From Achromobacter ruhlandii (lineage in GTDB: Bacteria; Pseudomonadota; Gammaproteobacteria; Burkholderiales; Burkholderiaceae_B): a DNA stretch of 53,658 nucleotides. Numbering within the stretch: position 1 is the stretch's first letter; the number at the start of each line of letters is the position of its first letter. Below, piece after piece: positions 43,089 through 53,587 of the stretch. The DNA lies in contig NZ_CADIJL010000039.1 of assembly GCF_902859695.1 (NCBI RefSeq), positions 1 to 53,658 on the forward strand. Direction: 5' to 3'. A model generated the notes under the pieces. It was given only the letters and a program-made list of their open reading frames with translations, had not been told where the DNA came from and searched no databases. The translations under genes were made by a program, and so were the position numbers.

Positions 43089-44509
43089 GCGCCGCCGCGC
43101 CCCAGGCGCGCCGCCAGCGCGGCGTGAAAGCGCGGCGACGCCACCGCGCCCACATTGCAGCGCGACCAGGGCGAGGCCGCCGTCGGATCGACGCTGAACA
43201 CGCGGCCCGGCGCCATGATGACCTTCTCCGGCATCAGGTCCTCGGCCAGCGCCAGCGAATTGTCGATGCCGGGAAACGCCGCCCACAGATAGAGCGAGCG
43301 GGTGGGCCGCGTGTAGACCGTCGCGCCCAGCGAATCCAGCACCCGCAGCGCGTCGCCGGTGGCCTCTTCCAGGCGCTGGCGCAGGCGCACCAGATGGCGT
43401 TCGTAGTGGCCGTCGCGCAGCATCACGTCGACCATGCGCTCGCAGTATTCCGAACTGCTGACGTGCACCAGCGCCTTCAGGTCCGCCAGGTCGCTGGCCA
43501 GGCCCGCGCCGCAGGCGATGAAGCCGACCCGCAGCGCCGCCGAGAACGACTTCGAGAAACTGCCGATGTAGACCGTGCGTTCCAGCTGGTCCAGCGCCGA
43601 CAGCCGCACCGCCGAGGTCGGCTTGAAGTCGGCCAGCGGATCGTTCTCGACCACGATCAGGTTGTGGCGCTCGGCCAGTTGCAGCAGTTTGTAGGCCTTG
43701 GCCGGCGAAATGTCGGAACCGGTGGGATTGTGCGCCAGCGACTGCGTGAAAAATAGGCGCGGCTTCTCGCGCTGCAGCAACGCCTCCAGCGCCGCCAGAT
43801 CCGGGCCGTCCGACAGGCGCGGCACGCCCAGCATGCGCACGCCCGCCAGCTTGAGCTTGCCGAACAGCGGGTAGTAGCCCGGATCGTCCACCAGCGCCGC
43901 CGCGCCCGGCGGCAGGAAGTAGCGGATCACCAGGTCCATCGCCTCGTTGGCGCCGTGCGTCAGCACCAGCTGCGACGGCGCCGCGCTGATGCCGACGTCG
44001 CCCAGCTTGCGCACCAGGCTCTCGCGCAGCGGCGCGTAGCCGAAGCGGCTGCCATAGCGGAACAGCGTGCCCAGGCCGGTGCGCACCACCTTCTGGTGAT
44101 AGCGGTCCATGCGCATGTCGGCCAGCCATTCCACCGGCGGGAAACCGTCGCCGGCGGCAATGGCGTCGGGCTGCGTCTTGAGTTGCTCGCGCATCAGCCA
44201 GACGATGTCCATGGCGCGGCTCAACTGGCCCGGCTCTTCATCGGCGGCGCGCCGCGCCGGCCCGGTGTCGAGCACGTAGAAGCCCGAGCCGCGACGCGGC
44301 TCCACCAGCCCGCGCGCCACCAGCATCTCGAACGCCACCACCACGGTGTTCTTGGCGTAGCGATGCAATTGCGCCAGCTCGCGCAGCGACGGCAATTTAT
44401 CGCCCGGGCGGTAGACGCCCTCGGCGATCTGGCGCCCGATCAGGCGCGCCAGGCTTTCGGCGATGGGCGCGGCGCGCGGGGCGCGGCCCGGGGAATTGTC
44501 GGCGTCCAC
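43079..44509 (-). CDS. MocR-type regulator (GntR DNA-binding domain plus aminotransferase domain)
   Basis: 476 residues from the GTG at 44509. N-terminal GntR winged helix GVYRPGDKLPSLRELAQLHRYAKNTVVVAFEMLVARGLVEPRRGSGFYV; C-terminal fold-type I aminotransferase-like domain with HNPTG and the PLP lysine in YIGSFSKSFSAALRVGF. MocR proteins sense PLP or amino compounds. The start is uncertain: readings from further upstream run through the operator and promoter. It diverges from the HMG-CoA reductase gene across a set of GGTAC-type half-sites, and is the likely regulator of the mvaA/transport genes. Confidence 0.87.
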   Translation of the reverse strand: MDADNSPGRAPRAAPIAESLARLIGRQIAEGVYRPGDKLPSLRELAQLHRYAKNTVVVAFEMLVARGLVEPRRGSGFYVLDTGPARRAADEEPGQLSRAMDIVWLMREQLKTQPDAIAAGDGFPPVEWLADMRMDRYHQKVVRTGLGTLFRYGSRFGYAPLRESLVRKLGDVGISAAPSQLVLTHGANEAMDLVIRYFLPPGAAALVDDPGYYPLFGKLKLAGVRMLGVPRLSDGPDLAALEALLQREKPRLFFTQSLAHNPTGSDISPAKAYKLLQLAERHNLIVVENDPLADFKPTSAVRLSALDQLERTVYIGSFSKSFSAALRVGFIACGAGLASDLADLKALVHVSSSEYCERMVDVMLRDGHYERHLVRLRQRLEEATGDALRVLDSLGATVYTRPTRSLYLWAAFPGIDNSLALAEDLMPEKVIMAPGRVFSVDPTAASPWSRCNVGAVASPRFHAALAARLGRGGAQR

Positions 44510-44555
44510 GGCGTGGTTTCCAGCGGGAAAAAGTCGAAAATTGGTGCAGTGCGAT

Positions 44556-44598
44556 GGTACTGTTCGCCCAAACTGTACCTCTGAATGCCGGTACAGTT
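44556..44598. promoter_or_regulatory. GGTAC half-site cluster, candidate MocR operator
   Basis: AACTGTACC (44571-44579) and GGTACAGTT (44590-44598) form a perfect 9-bp inverted repeat over 10 nt. A third half-site GGTACTGTT (44556-44564) differs by one base. All lie between the divergent MocR regulator and HMG-CoA reductase genes, the expected place for MocR binding. Confidence 0.65.
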
Positions 44599-44650
44599 TA
44601 CCTAGAATCCGGTCACCCAATTCCTAGATTTCCAGATGGAGACACATGCC

Positions 44651-45940
<1,290 letters not shown>

Positions 45941-46034
45941 CGGCGCGGCACGGCCGGCGCACGCACGCCGGCCGCACAAGAACAGAGGCGGCGCCGGGAA
46001 CCTCCCGCGCCGCCCGTCCATCAAGGAGACAGAC

Positions 46035-46508
46035 ATGGAAAGAGACAGCAAGGCGTCCGCCGGACGCCTGGCCGAAGTATGGAACGACACGGTCGACCTG
46101 CGCCACCTGGCGTGGGCCATCGCCATCGGCATCGCCGTCAGCGTGGCGGGCTTCTACGCCGCCAGCGGCTGGCTGCGCGACAAGGTCGCCTCGCCCGAGC
46201 TGGCGCACGCCTACGCCATGCTGGCCGGCCTGGCCGGCTGCGTGCTGGCGGGCGTGATCTGCGCCCGCCTGTTCCCGCCCAAGCGCGAAGTGGTCGAGCA
46301 CAGCGCCTCGCACGATCCGGCCTGGCGCGCCGAGGTGCTGGCCGAACTGGCCGCGCAACCGGGCGGCCTGGGCACGCTGGCGGACCTGCCACCGGCGGTG
46401 GTCAAGGAACTCAAGGAACTGGACCTGTACGAGCTGTTCGCCGCGCCCGCCGCGGCCCCGGCGCCGCAGGGCCGGCCGCAAAACTTGCGTGAAGAGGTGC
46501 CGGCATGA
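46035..46508 (+). CDS. Small membrane protein, probable transporter subunit
   Basis: 157 residues, not recognised by family. Two membrane helices at about 24-44 (LAWAIAIGIAVSVAGFYAAS) and 62-82 (YAMLAGLAGCVLAGVICARLF), then a cytoplasmic tail of ~70 residues. AAGGAG lies upstream of the ATG. The downstream permease-like gene overlaps its stop by ATGA, so the two are produced together, much as TctB accompanies TctA in tricarboxylate transporters (analogy only). Confidence 0.75.
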   Translation: MERDSKASAGRLAEVWNDTVDLRHLAWAIAIGIAVSVAGFYAASGWLRDKVASPELAHAYAMLAGLAGCVLAGVICARLFPPKREVVEHSASHDPAWRAEVLAELAAQPGGLGTLADLPPAVVKELKELDLYELFAAPAAAPAPQGRPQNLREEVPA

Positions 46509-47893
46509 GCGATCCCGTGTTGCTTGAACAGATCATGGTGGCCGCCGGCATGGGCCTCCTGGGCGCGGTGGTGTTCGCCGCCATCGGCCTGGTGTCCGGC
46601 ACCGACGAGACCACCACGCTGGCGCCGCTGACGCTGCTGGTGGTGCTGCTGGGCGTGCCGCCCGCCGGCGTCTTCACCTTCTTCCTGGCCGGCGCGGTGG
46701 CCAAGCACATGACCCACGCGGTGCCGACGGCGCTGCTGGGCATCCCCGGCGACACGCTCGCCACGCCGCTGCTGCAGGACGCCAACATGCTGCGCAAGCT
46801 CGGCGTGCCGCACATCGCGCTGCGCAAGATGGTGTCGGGCGCCATCGTCGCCGCTTTCGTGGCGGTGCCGCTGGCGGTGCTGTTCGCCGTGCTGCTGGCG
46901 CCGTTCGGCGGCGCCATCACCAAGTCGGCGCCGTGGATCTTCCTGGCCGCGGCGGTGCTGATCGCCTATTTCTCGGCCGGCCGCTGGGCCGCGGTGGCGC
47001 TGCTGGTGCCGTTCGTGGTGGTGATCGTGGCGCTGCAGAGCCTGACCGCCAAGTACGGCGTCAAGCTCAGCATCAGCTACTTCCTGGGCATCGCCATCGG
47101 CCCGCTGATCGCCGACCTGTTCACCGTGATCGCGCCGCAGGGCCGCGCCAAAATGATGCGCGACAAGGTGCGCACGTTCTCGCTGGCGCCGGACGTCAAG
47201 GGCTGGTCGGGTTACTTCCCCAACCCGCTCAAGGTGATGGACCGCATCCAGACCCGCTGGACCCTGGCCACCGCCACCATCTCCAGCGCCACCTTCGTGT
47301 TCAGCCCGGTGGCGATGACGGTGGTGCTGGGCGAACTGGTGGGCTCGCGCGTCAAGCACGCCTATCACCGCCTGACCACGGTGCTGAGCGCGCGCAACGG
47401 CGTCACCGAGGCGACCTACATCGCCGAGGCCCTGATCCCGCTGATCGCTTTCGGCCTGCCGCTCAGCCCGGTGGCCGCCGGGCCGGCCGCGCCGCTGTTC
47501 AACGCGCCGCCGCGCTTCACGGTGGACGCGGCCAGCGGCCAAACGCACAACCTGCACAACCTGCTGAACCACTGGGAGTTCCTCGGCTACGGCATGCTGG
47601 CGGTGCTGCTGGCGGCGATCGTGTCGTATCCGTTCGCCATGAACTTCGCGCGCCGCGCCGCGCTGTTCGTGTCGCGCAAGGTCAGCCACGAGGCCATCAT
47701 CGCCACCTTCGTCGGCCTGATCATCGTGATCAGCGTGTGGGAAGGCCAGTTCCTGGGCCTGCTGGTGATCCTGACCATGGGCCTGTTCGGCGGGCTGCTG
47801 TCGCGCCTGTTCGGCTTCAACACCGGCGTGCAGTTCATGGGCTACTACACCGCCGTGCTGACGGTGCCGGCGCTGGTCAAGCTGGTGGCGTAA
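46505..47893 (+). CDS. TctA-like membrane permease, candidate mevalonate transporter
   Basis: 462 residues, about ten membrane helices. The N-terminal pattern LLGAVVFAAIGLVSGTDETTTLAPLTLLVVLLGVPPAGVFTFFLAG and ALLGIPGDTLATPLL resembles the TctA permease fold of tripartite tricarboxylate transporters, though distantly. It lies in the mvaA transcription unit after a small membrane partner, so uptake of mevalonate or a related hydroxy-acid is the best inference. No periplasmic receptor gene follows. A strong terminator closes the unit 16 nt after the stop. Confidence 0.8.
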   Translation: MSDPVLLEQIMVAAGMGLLGAVVFAAIGLVSGTDETTTLAPLTLLVVLLGVPPAGVFTFFLAGAVAKHMTHAVPTALLGIPGDTLATPLLQDANMLRKLGVPHIALRKMVSGAIVAAFVAVPLAVLFAVLLAPFGGAITKSAPWIFLAAAVLIAYFSAGRWAAVALLVPFVVVIVALQSLTAKYGVKLSISYFLGIAIGPLIADLFTVIAPQGRAKMMRDKVRTFSLAPDVKGWSGYFPNPLKVMDRIQTRWTLATATISSATFVFSPVAMTVVLGELVGSRVKHAYHRLTTVLSARNGVTEATYIAEALIPLIAFGLPLSPVAAGPAAPLFNAPPRFTVDAASGQTHNLHNLLNHWEFLGYGMLAVLLAAIVSYPFAMNFARRAALFVSRKVSHEAIIATFVGLIIVISVWEGQFLGLLVILTMGLFGGLLSRLFGFNTGVQFMGYYTAVLTVPALVKLVA

Positions 47894-47908
47894 GGCCACC
47901 ATTGGCCA

Positions 47909-47941
47909 GGGGCGGAGCCCGCCGGCTCCGCCCCTTTTTTT
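47909..47941 (+). terminator. Intrinsic terminator after the mvaA transport operon
   Basis: GGGGCGGAGC (47909-47918) pairs perfectly with GCTCCGCCCC (47925-47934) over a 6-nt loop, followed by seven T. The clearest rho-independent terminator in the window. Confidence 0.93.
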
Positions 47942-48076
47942 GTCTGCCCGGCCGGGCCACGCCCCTGCCGCGTTCCCTCTCCCCGCTTTCACCAGCCCGC
48001 TTGATTCCGCGCAAGGCGGCGCGTCATGCCTTGCTCTAGCCTCGGAGCCACTGTTCCCAATAAAGGCTCTCATTTC

Positions 48077-49234
48077 ATGACGTGGTTCAAATCCCTCACT
48101 CTCGCCGGCCGCGAATTGCTGCCCATCGTCCAGGGCGGCATGGGCGTCGGCGTATCCGCCCATCGCCTGGCCGGCGCGGTCGCCAGCCAGAACGCGGTCG
48201 GCACCATCGCCAGTGTGGACTTGCGCCATCACCATCCCGATCTGATCGAGCAGACCGAGGACTGCCGCGACCGTGAACAGATCGACAGCGCCAACCGCGT
48301 CGCGCTGGACCGCGAAGTGCGCGCCGCGCTCGACACCGCGCAGGGGCGCGGCGTGGTGGCCGTCAACGTCATGAAGGCCGTGCGCGACCATCCCGCCCTG
48401 GTGCGCCAGGCCTGCGAAAGCGGCGCCCAGGCCATCGTCATGGGCGCCGGCCTGCCGCTGGACCTGCCCGACATGACCGCCGACTACCCCAAGGTGGCGC
48501 TGGTCCCCATCCTGTCGGAAGCGCGCGGCGTGGCCGCCGTGCTGAAAAAGTGGATGAAGAAAGGCCGCATGGCCGACGCCGTGGTCATCGAACACCCCGG
48601 CTACGCCGGCGGCCACCTGGGCGCCGCGCGCCTGGACGACATCCACGACGAACGCTTCGACTTCAAGCGCGTGCTGGCCGAATGCCGCCAGTTGTTCCAG
48701 GACCTGCAACTGGGCCGCGACGCCCCGCGCCTGATCGTGGCCGGCGGCGTCGGCAGCCACGAACAGGTGCGCCACTGGCTCGGCCACGGCGCCGACGGCG
48801 TGCAGGTGGGCACGGCTTTCGCCGTGACCGAGGAAGGCGACGCCCACGAGAACTTCAAGCGCGTGCTGATGGAAGCCGACCCCGACAAGCTGGCCGAATT
48901 CACCAGCGTGGCCGGCCTGCCGGCGCGCGCCGTGCCGACGCCATGGCTGACGCGCTACCTGCGCCAGGAAAAGACCCTGCAGGACAGCACCCGCTGCGAC
49001 GCGCGCCGTTGCAGCCAGCGCATGGACTGCCTGACGCAATGCGGCCTGCGCGACGGCATCGCGCGCTTCGGCCAGTTCTGCATCGACCTGAAGCTGGCCG
49101 CCGCCATGCGCGGCGAAGTCAGCCGCGGCCTGTTCTTCCGCGGCGCGTCGAAGCTGCCGTTCGGCGACGCCATGCGCAGCGTGCGCGAGCTGATGGACTA
49201 TCTGCTGAACGGCAGGATGCCGGCGGCCGCCTGA
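48077..49234 (+). CDS. Nitronate monooxygenase-family FMN protein
   Basis: 385 residues. TIM-barrel FMN enzyme of the nitronate monooxygenase/2-nitropropane dioxygenase family: LPIVQGGMGVGVSAHRLAGAVASQNAVGTI at the start, EHPGYAGGHLGA, IVAGGVGSHEQVRHWLGHGADGVQVGTAF. The C-terminal extension has four closely spaced cysteines (CDARRCSQRMDCLTQCGLRDG), which could bind a metal or an Fe-S cluster. Either nitronate detoxification or an enoyl-reductase-like role is possible. The ATG at 48077 is preferred to an upstream codon at 48026. Confidence 0.85.
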   Translation: MTWFKSLTLAGRELLPIVQGGMGVGVSAHRLAGAVASQNAVGTIASVDLRHHHPDLIEQTEDCRDREQIDSANRVALDREVRAALDTAQGRGVVAVNVMKAVRDHPALVRQACESGAQAIVMGAGLPLDLPDMTADYPKVALVPILSEARGVAAVLKKWMKKGRMADAVVIEHPGYAGGHLGAARLDDIHDERFDFKRVLAECRQLFQDLQLGRDAPRLIVAGGVGSHEQVRHWLGHGADGVQVGTAFAVTEEGDAHENFKRVLMEADPDKLAEFTSVAGLPARAVPTPWLTRYLRQEKTLQDSTRCDARRCSQRMDCLTQCGLRDGIARFGQFCIDLKLAAAMRGEVSRGLFFRGASKLPFGDAMRSVRELMDYLLNGRMPAAA

Positions 49235-49283
49235 CGGCACGCCAGCGCCAGGCCCCGACGGCGCGCGGGCGGCTGACGCCGCG

Positions 49284-50756
49284 TCAGCGCGCCGCCGGCA
49301 GGTCGAATTCGAACACCGCCCCCGGCTCCGGCCGTTGCACCAGCCGGATATCGCTGTGATGCAGCTTCAGGATGCGGTGCACGATCACCAGCCCCAACCC
49401 GCCGCCATCGCGCGGGCCGTCCGCCAGCACCGAGGCGCGGGTGAACAGGCCGGCGCGCAAGGCGTCGGGAATGCCGGCGCCATTGTCGCTGACCCGCACC
49501 TGCACGCCGTCGCGCGCCTGCCGCAGGCGTAGCTCGATGCATCCGCCCGGCGCCGTATGGCGGATGGCGTTGTCCAGCAGATTGGTGAGCACCCGCTCGA
49601 TCATGCCCAGGTCGGCGCGCACCGGCGGCAGCTCCTGGTCAATCGCCGTGGTCAGCCGCTGCTGGCGCGCCTCGGCGGCCAATTCGAATTTCTGGATCAC
49701 GTCCTGCGCCAGCTCGGGCAGCGAGAAGGTCTCGGGTTCCAGCCGCACCAGCCCGGATTCCAGCCGCGCCAGCTCGAACAGTTCCTGCGCCAGCCGGCCG
49801 ACCTTGCGGCTCTGCGCCAGGGCGATGTCCAGGTAACGGCGGCGCTCGGCCGCGTCCAGCGTTTCGTCCTTCAACCGCAGGGTTTCCAGGTAGCCGTGCA
49901 GCGAGGTCAGCGGCGTGCGCAGGTCGTGCGAAATGTTCGCCACCAGGTCGCGCCGCTGCTGGTCCTGGCGCGTCAGCTCGCGCCATTGCTCGGTGATGCG
50001 GCGGCCCATCTGTACGAAGCTGCGGCGCAGCACCGAGATCTCGTCGCCGCTGGCATCGGTGGCGTCGGCCGGCTTTTCCAGCGCCGCCAACGCGCGGCCG
50101 TCGTCGTCGCCAAAGGCCCGCACCGCGCGCGTCAGCCCGCGCAGCGGCCGCGTGATCAGGCCGAACGCCGCCAGGCCCGCCACCAGGCCCAACAAAGCCA
50201 CCAGCGCAATCGACCACAGGGTGGTGCGCAGCACCGCGCTACGCGACGCGGCCATTGCCAGCGCGTCATGCGCCTGGCCTTGCAGCACCACATAGACATA
50301 GCCCTCGTCGCGCCCCGCCACCCGCACCGGCGCGGCCGAAAATACCTTGGCCGTATCCAGGTGGCGCGGATCGTCGCCCTCGATCGGCAGCGCCCCGCCC
50401 GCCAGGAAACGGCGCACCGGCGCCAGGTCGACCCGGTCGCGCTTGATCTGGCCGGGCGGCGCCGCATCGCCCACGATGCGGCCGTCGTTGTCCAGCAGGT
50501 AGACCTCGACCGCCGGATTCACCATCATCAGCATCGAGAACAGCGAACGCACCGCGTCCGGCTTCCAGCCGTTGGCGTCCATCAGTTCGTTGGTGCCGGC
50601 GATATGCTGCGCCAGCCCGCTGGACAGGCGCTGCACCACTTCCTGCTCGTAACGCACGTTGGCCGAGATCTGCAGCCAGGCCGACGCGCCGCAACACGCC
50701 AGCAGCAACAGCGCGAACACGGCCGACAGGCGCTGGGTCAGGGTCAGGCGCTTCAT
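49284..50756 (-). CDS. Sensor histidine kinase (OmpR-type partner)
   Basis: 490 residues. TM1 near 10-30 and TM2 near 178-202 frame a periplasmic domain of ~150 residues; then HAMP (ITRPLRGLTRAVRAF), HisKA with the H-box DLVANISHDLRTPLTSLHGYL, and HATPase with N-box LLDNAIRHTAPGG, G1 DNGAGIPD and GGGLGLVIVHRI. The start overlaps the response regulator stop (ATGA). The stimulus is unknown; the divergent molybdopterin oxidoreductase operon is the most likely target. Confidence 0.92.
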   Translation of the reverse strand: MKRLTLTQRLSAVFALLLLACCGASAWLQISANVRYEQEVVQRLSSGLAQHIAGTNELMDANGWKPDAVRSLFSMLMMVNPAVEVYLLDNDGRIVGDAAPPGQIKRDRVDLAPVRRFLAGGALPIEGDDPRHLDTAKVFSAAPVRVAGRDEGYVYVVLQGQAHDALAMAASRSAVLRTTLWSIALVALLGLVAGLAAFGLITRPLRGLTRAVRAFGDDDGRALAALEKPADATDASGDEISVLRRSFVQMGRRITEQWRELTRQDQQRRDLVANISHDLRTPLTSLHGYLETLRLKDETLDAAERRRYLDIALAQSRKVGRLAQELFELARLESGLVRLEPETFSLPELAQDVIQKFELAAEARQQRLTTAIDQELPPVRADLGMIERVLTNLLDNAIRHTAPGGCIELRLRQARDGVQVRVSDNGAGIPDALRAGLFTRASVLADGPRDGGGLGLVIVHRILKLHHSDIRLVQRPEPGAVFEFDLPAAR

Positions 50757-51484
50757 GACGCGGACTCCGCCGGCGTGCCGGGCGCGGCCGCGAACTTGTA
50801 GCCGCGCCCCCAGACCGTCAGGATGCGCTGCGGATTGGACGGATCGGCCTCGATCTTGGTGCGCAGCCGGTTGATGTGGGTGTTGACGGTGTGCTCGTAG
50901 CCTTCGTGCTGGTAGCCCCAGACCTGGTTCAGCAGGTCCAGCCGCGAGAACACCTTGTCCGGGTTGCGGGCGAAGAAATGCAGCAGGTCGAATTCGCGCG
51001 GCGTCAGTTCCAGCCGGCGCTCGTCGACCGAAGCGGTGCGGGCAATGGGGTCGATGGCCACGCCGTGCTGGCGCAGGCTGCCGGCGTCGATGCGGGCGTT
51101 GCGCTCCAGCGCCTCGGTGCGGCGCAGCAACGCGCGCACGCGCGCCACCAGTTCCAGCATCGAGAACGGCTTGGCCAGGTAGTCGTCGGCGCCCAGTTCC
51201 AGGCCGAGGATGCGGTGCACCTCGCTGGAGCGGGCGCTGGTGATGATGATGGGGGTGTAGCGCGTCATGGCGCGGGCGCGCTTGCAGATCTCCAGGCCGT
51301 CGATGCCCGGCAGCATCAGGTCCAGCACCAGGGCGTCCCAGCCGCCCTCCTCCAGCCGGCGCATGCCTTCGTTGCCGTCGGCCGCGTGCTCGACCGCGTA
51401 GCCCTCGTCACGCAGGTGCAGGCGCAGCAATTCGGCGATGTGGGCGTCGTCTTCGACGATCAGGACGCGGCGGGGCGTATCCAT
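50753..51484 (-). CDS. OmpR-family response regulator
   Basis: 243 residues. Receiver domain with acidic pair ED at 11-12, phosphorylation site D55 (ALVLDLMLPG) and K in YLAKPF; C-terminal winged helix LTPREFDLLHFFARNPDKVFSRLDLLNQVWGYQHEGYEHTVNTHINRLRTKIE. The ATG at 51484 is taken from the family start MDTPRRVLIVEDD; the reading to 51583 is a leader shadow. First gene of the leftward sensor/regulator pair, diverging from the cytochrome b561 operon over 211 nt. Confidence 0.93.
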   Translation of the reverse strand: MDTPRRVLIVEDDAHIAELLRLHLRDEGYAVEHAADGNEGMRRLEEGGWDALVLDLMLPGIDGLEICKRARAMTRYTPIIITSARSSEVHRILGLELGADDYLAKPFSMLELVARVRALLRRTEALERNARIDAGSLRQHGVAIDPIARTASVDERRLELTPREFDLLHFFARNPDKVFSRLDLLNQVWGYQHEGYEHTVNTHINRLRTKIEADPSNPQRILTVWGRGYKFAAAPGTPAESAS

Positions 51485-51695
51485 AGGGGCTCGGTCAGGG
51501 GTGGAAATCAGGGTAAGCCGCCCGGCAGCGGCCGGCAACGCCGGGCGCGGGCGATCCGCCCCCGGCAGCGCTATTGTCGCCAATCCGTGGCCGGCGAGTT
51601 ATCACATTTATTTTAAGTTTGCGTGAGGACTTCGATATCGGCGCCGGGGAAGAATGGCTCCAACGACAACAACCGCCTCCCCGAGGAGCCCCGCC

Positions 51696-52334
51696 ATGAT
51701 GGCCACGCCCGCCACCCCAGACGCCCCCGCCGCCCCGGCGCCCGACAGCCGCGGCCCGGTCCATCCCGGCTGGCTGCGCATCGTGCATTGGCTCAATGCG
51801 CTGGCCGTGGTCATTATGGTGACCAGCGGCTGGCGCGTCTATAACGCCGCGCCGTTCTTCGACTTCACCTTTCCCAACGGCGCCACCCTGGGCGGCTGGC
51901 TGGGCGGCGCGCTGCAATGGCACTTCGCCGGCATGTGGCTGCTGCTGGTCAACGGCCTGCTCTACCTGGGCCTGAACCTGACCACCGGCCGCCTGTGGCG
52001 CAAGTTCTTCCCGGTCGGCCCGCGCGGCGTCGCCCGCGACCTGGCCGCCGCCCTGCGCGGCAAGCTGTCGCATGCCGACCCGCGCCACTATAACCAGGTG
52101 CAGCGGCTGGCCTACCTGTTCGTCATCGCGGATATCACGGTGCTGGTCCTGTCCGGCCTGGTGCTGTGGAAGTCGGTGCAGTTCGACACGCTGCGCACGC
52201 TGCTGGGCGGCTACGAATTCGCGCGCCGCATCCATTTCTTCGCCATGGCGCTGCTGGTGGCGTTCGTGGCGGTCCACCTGGTCATGGTGGCGCTGGTGCC
52301 GCGCAGCCTGATCGCCATGATCCGCGGCAAATAA
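51696..52334 (+). CDS. Cytochrome b561-type membrane protein
   Basis: 212 residues, four membrane helices with heme-binding histidines: IVHWLNALAVVIMVTSGWRVYN, WHFAGMWLLLVNGLLYLGLNL, RLAYLFVIADITVLVLSGLVLW and RRIHFFAMALLVAFVAVHLVMVALV. Belongs to the prokaryotic cytochrome b561/NiFe-hydrogenase cytochrome b group that links the quinone pool to periplasmic redox enzymes. The ATG at 51696 has GAGGAG 7 nt upstream. The molybdopterin protein follows after 10 nt, its probable redox partner. Confidence 0.9.
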   Translation: MMATPATPDAPAAPAPDSRGPVHPGWLRIVHWLNALAVVIMVTSGWRVYNAAPFFDFTFPNGATLGGWLGGALQWHFAGMWLLLVNGLLYLGLNLTTGRLWRKFFPVGPRGVARDLAAALRGKLSHADPRHYNQVQRLAYLFVIADITVLVLSGLVLWKSVQFDTLRTLLGGYEFARRIHFFAMALLVAFVAVHLVMVALVPRSLIAMIRGK

Positions 52335-52344
52335 GGAGCCCAAC

Positions 52345-53136
52345 GTGAGCGCAAAACGACGCCTGGCGCTGCTGGGCCTGGACGGCCCCGCCATCCTGAA
52401 GGAAGCCGTGAAGATCCTGGACAAGCGGGTCGAAGCGCCCTCGCGCCGCGCCTTCCTGCGCCGCGGCCTGACGCTGGGCGGGCTGGCGATGCTGTCCGGC
52501 TGCACGCTGTCCGACGATGAAAACGTGGAAAAGGCGCTGACCGCGGTGTCGCGCTTCAACGACCGCGTGCAAGGCTGGATCTTCGACCCGAACAAACTGG
52601 CCCCCACCTACCCGGAATCCATGATCACCCGCCCGTTCCCGTTCAATGCGTATTACGGCATCGACGAGGTGCGGCAGGTCGAGGAAGAGAGCTTCCGGCT
52701 GGAAGTCACCGGCATGGTGGCGGACAAGCGCCGCTGGCGGCTGGAAGAGCTGCGCGCCATGGCGCAGATCGACCAGGTCACGCGCCACATCTGCGTCGAG
52801 GGCTGGAGCGCCATCGGCAAATGGGGCGGCGTGCCGTTCTCGACCTTCCTGAAGCGCGTGGGCGCCGACCTGACCGCGAAATATGTGGGATTCAAGTGTG
52901 CCGATGACTACTACACCAGCATCGACATGCCGACCGCGTTGCATCCGCAGACGATCCTGGCGCTGACCTACGACGGCAAGACCCTGCCGCCGGAGTACGG
53001 CTTCCCGATGAAGCTGCGGATGCCCACCAAGCTTGGCTACAAGAACCCCAAGCACATCCAGGCGATTTTCGTCACCAACACCTACCCGGGCGGTTACTGG
53101 GAGGACCAGGGCTACAACTGGTTCGGCGGCAGCTAG
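52345..53136 (+). CDS. Tat-exported molybdopterin-dependent oxidoreductase lipoprotein (sulfite-oxidase fold)
   Basis: 263 residues, GTG start with AAGGAG 6 nt upstream. The N-terminus has a twin-arginine motif (SRRAFLRRG) and then LAMLSGC, a lipobox whose Cys53 would be lipidated, so the mature protein should be membrane-anchored in the periplasm. The oxidoreductase domain shows the cofactor-binding Cys150 in RHICVEGWSAIGKWGG, and GYKNPKHI near the end, as in YedY/MsrP and sulfite oxidases. No heme or dimerisation domain. Electrons would come from or go to the cytochrome b561 encoded just upstream. Substrate unknown. Confidence 0.9.
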   Translation: MSAKRRLALLGLDGPAILKEAVKILDKRVEAPSRRAFLRRGLTLGGLAMLSGCTLSDDENVEKALTAVSRFNDRVQGWIFDPNKLAPTYPESMITRPFPFNAYYGIDEVRQVEEESFRLEVTGMVADKRRWRLEELRAMAQIDQVTRHICVEGWSAIGKWGGVPFSTFLKRVGADLTAKYVGFKCADDYYTSIDMPTALHPQTILALTYDGKTLPPEYGFPMKLRMPTKLGYKNPKHIQAIFVTNTYPGGYWEDQGYNWFGGS

Positions 53137-53183
53137 GTGGTTTTCACTTTTTTTCCCACCACGACACACCAGAGGAACGCATC

Positions 53184-53513
53184 ATGAAGACACTCACCAC
53201 CGCCGCATTCTCGCTGTGCCTGGCCTTTGGCGCGGTCACCGCGCACGCGGCCGACGACATGTCCAAGGACGGCATGGCCAAGAGCGGCATGTCGAAGGAT
53301 GGCATGGCCAAGGATGGCATGGCGAAGGACGGCATGTCCAAGGACGGCATGTCGAAGAACTCCATGTCCAAGGACGGCATGTCGCACGACGGCATGAAGA
53401 AGGACGGCATGGCCAAGGATGGCATGTCGAAAGATGGCATGTCGAAGGATGGGATGTCCAAGGACGGCATGTCCAAGGGCGGCTCCATGAGCAAGGACAG
53501 CATGGGCAAGTAA
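53184..53513 (+). CDS. Pentapeptide MXKDX repeat protein, secreted
   Basis: 109 residues. Signal peptide (LTTAAFSLCLAFGAVTAHA-A) followed by tandem MxKDG pentapeptides; the mature part holds 17 methionines in about 86 residues and is otherwise Ser, Lys, Asp, Gly and Ala. Matches the MXKDX repeat family known from this bacterial group. Function unknown: metal (copper) binding or a methionine oxidation buffer are possible. Follows the Mo oxidoreductase by 47 nt; AGAGGAA lies before the ATG. Confidence 0.9.
   Translation: MKTLTTAAFSLCLAFGAVTAHAADDMSKDGMAKSGMSKDGMAKDGMAKDGMSKDGMSKNSMSKDGMSHDGMKKDGMAKDGMSKDGMSKDGMSKDGMSKGGSMSKDSMGK
53259..53510 (+). repeat. 15-nt tandem repeats encoding MxKDG units
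   Basis: About 16 copies of a 15-nt unit (ATGtcCAAGGAcGGC type) with third-position variation. The array is prone to slippage in multiples of 15 nt, which would keep the frame and change repeat number between strains. Confidence 0.9.
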
Positions 53514-53587
53514 GCCCGCCCGCCAACCGCCCCGCGGGCGCCGCCCCGGCCGCGCCGCGCGCGGGCCCGCTTTCCCAAGGAGCCCCC

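Noticed and set aside
51696..53136. MsrQ-MsrP methionine sulfoxide reductase pair
   Set aside because: The membrane protein is a four-helix b561 type rather than the MsrQ type, and the Mo protein is a lipoprotein of different length, so the names are not assigned; only a functional analogy is kept as a finding.
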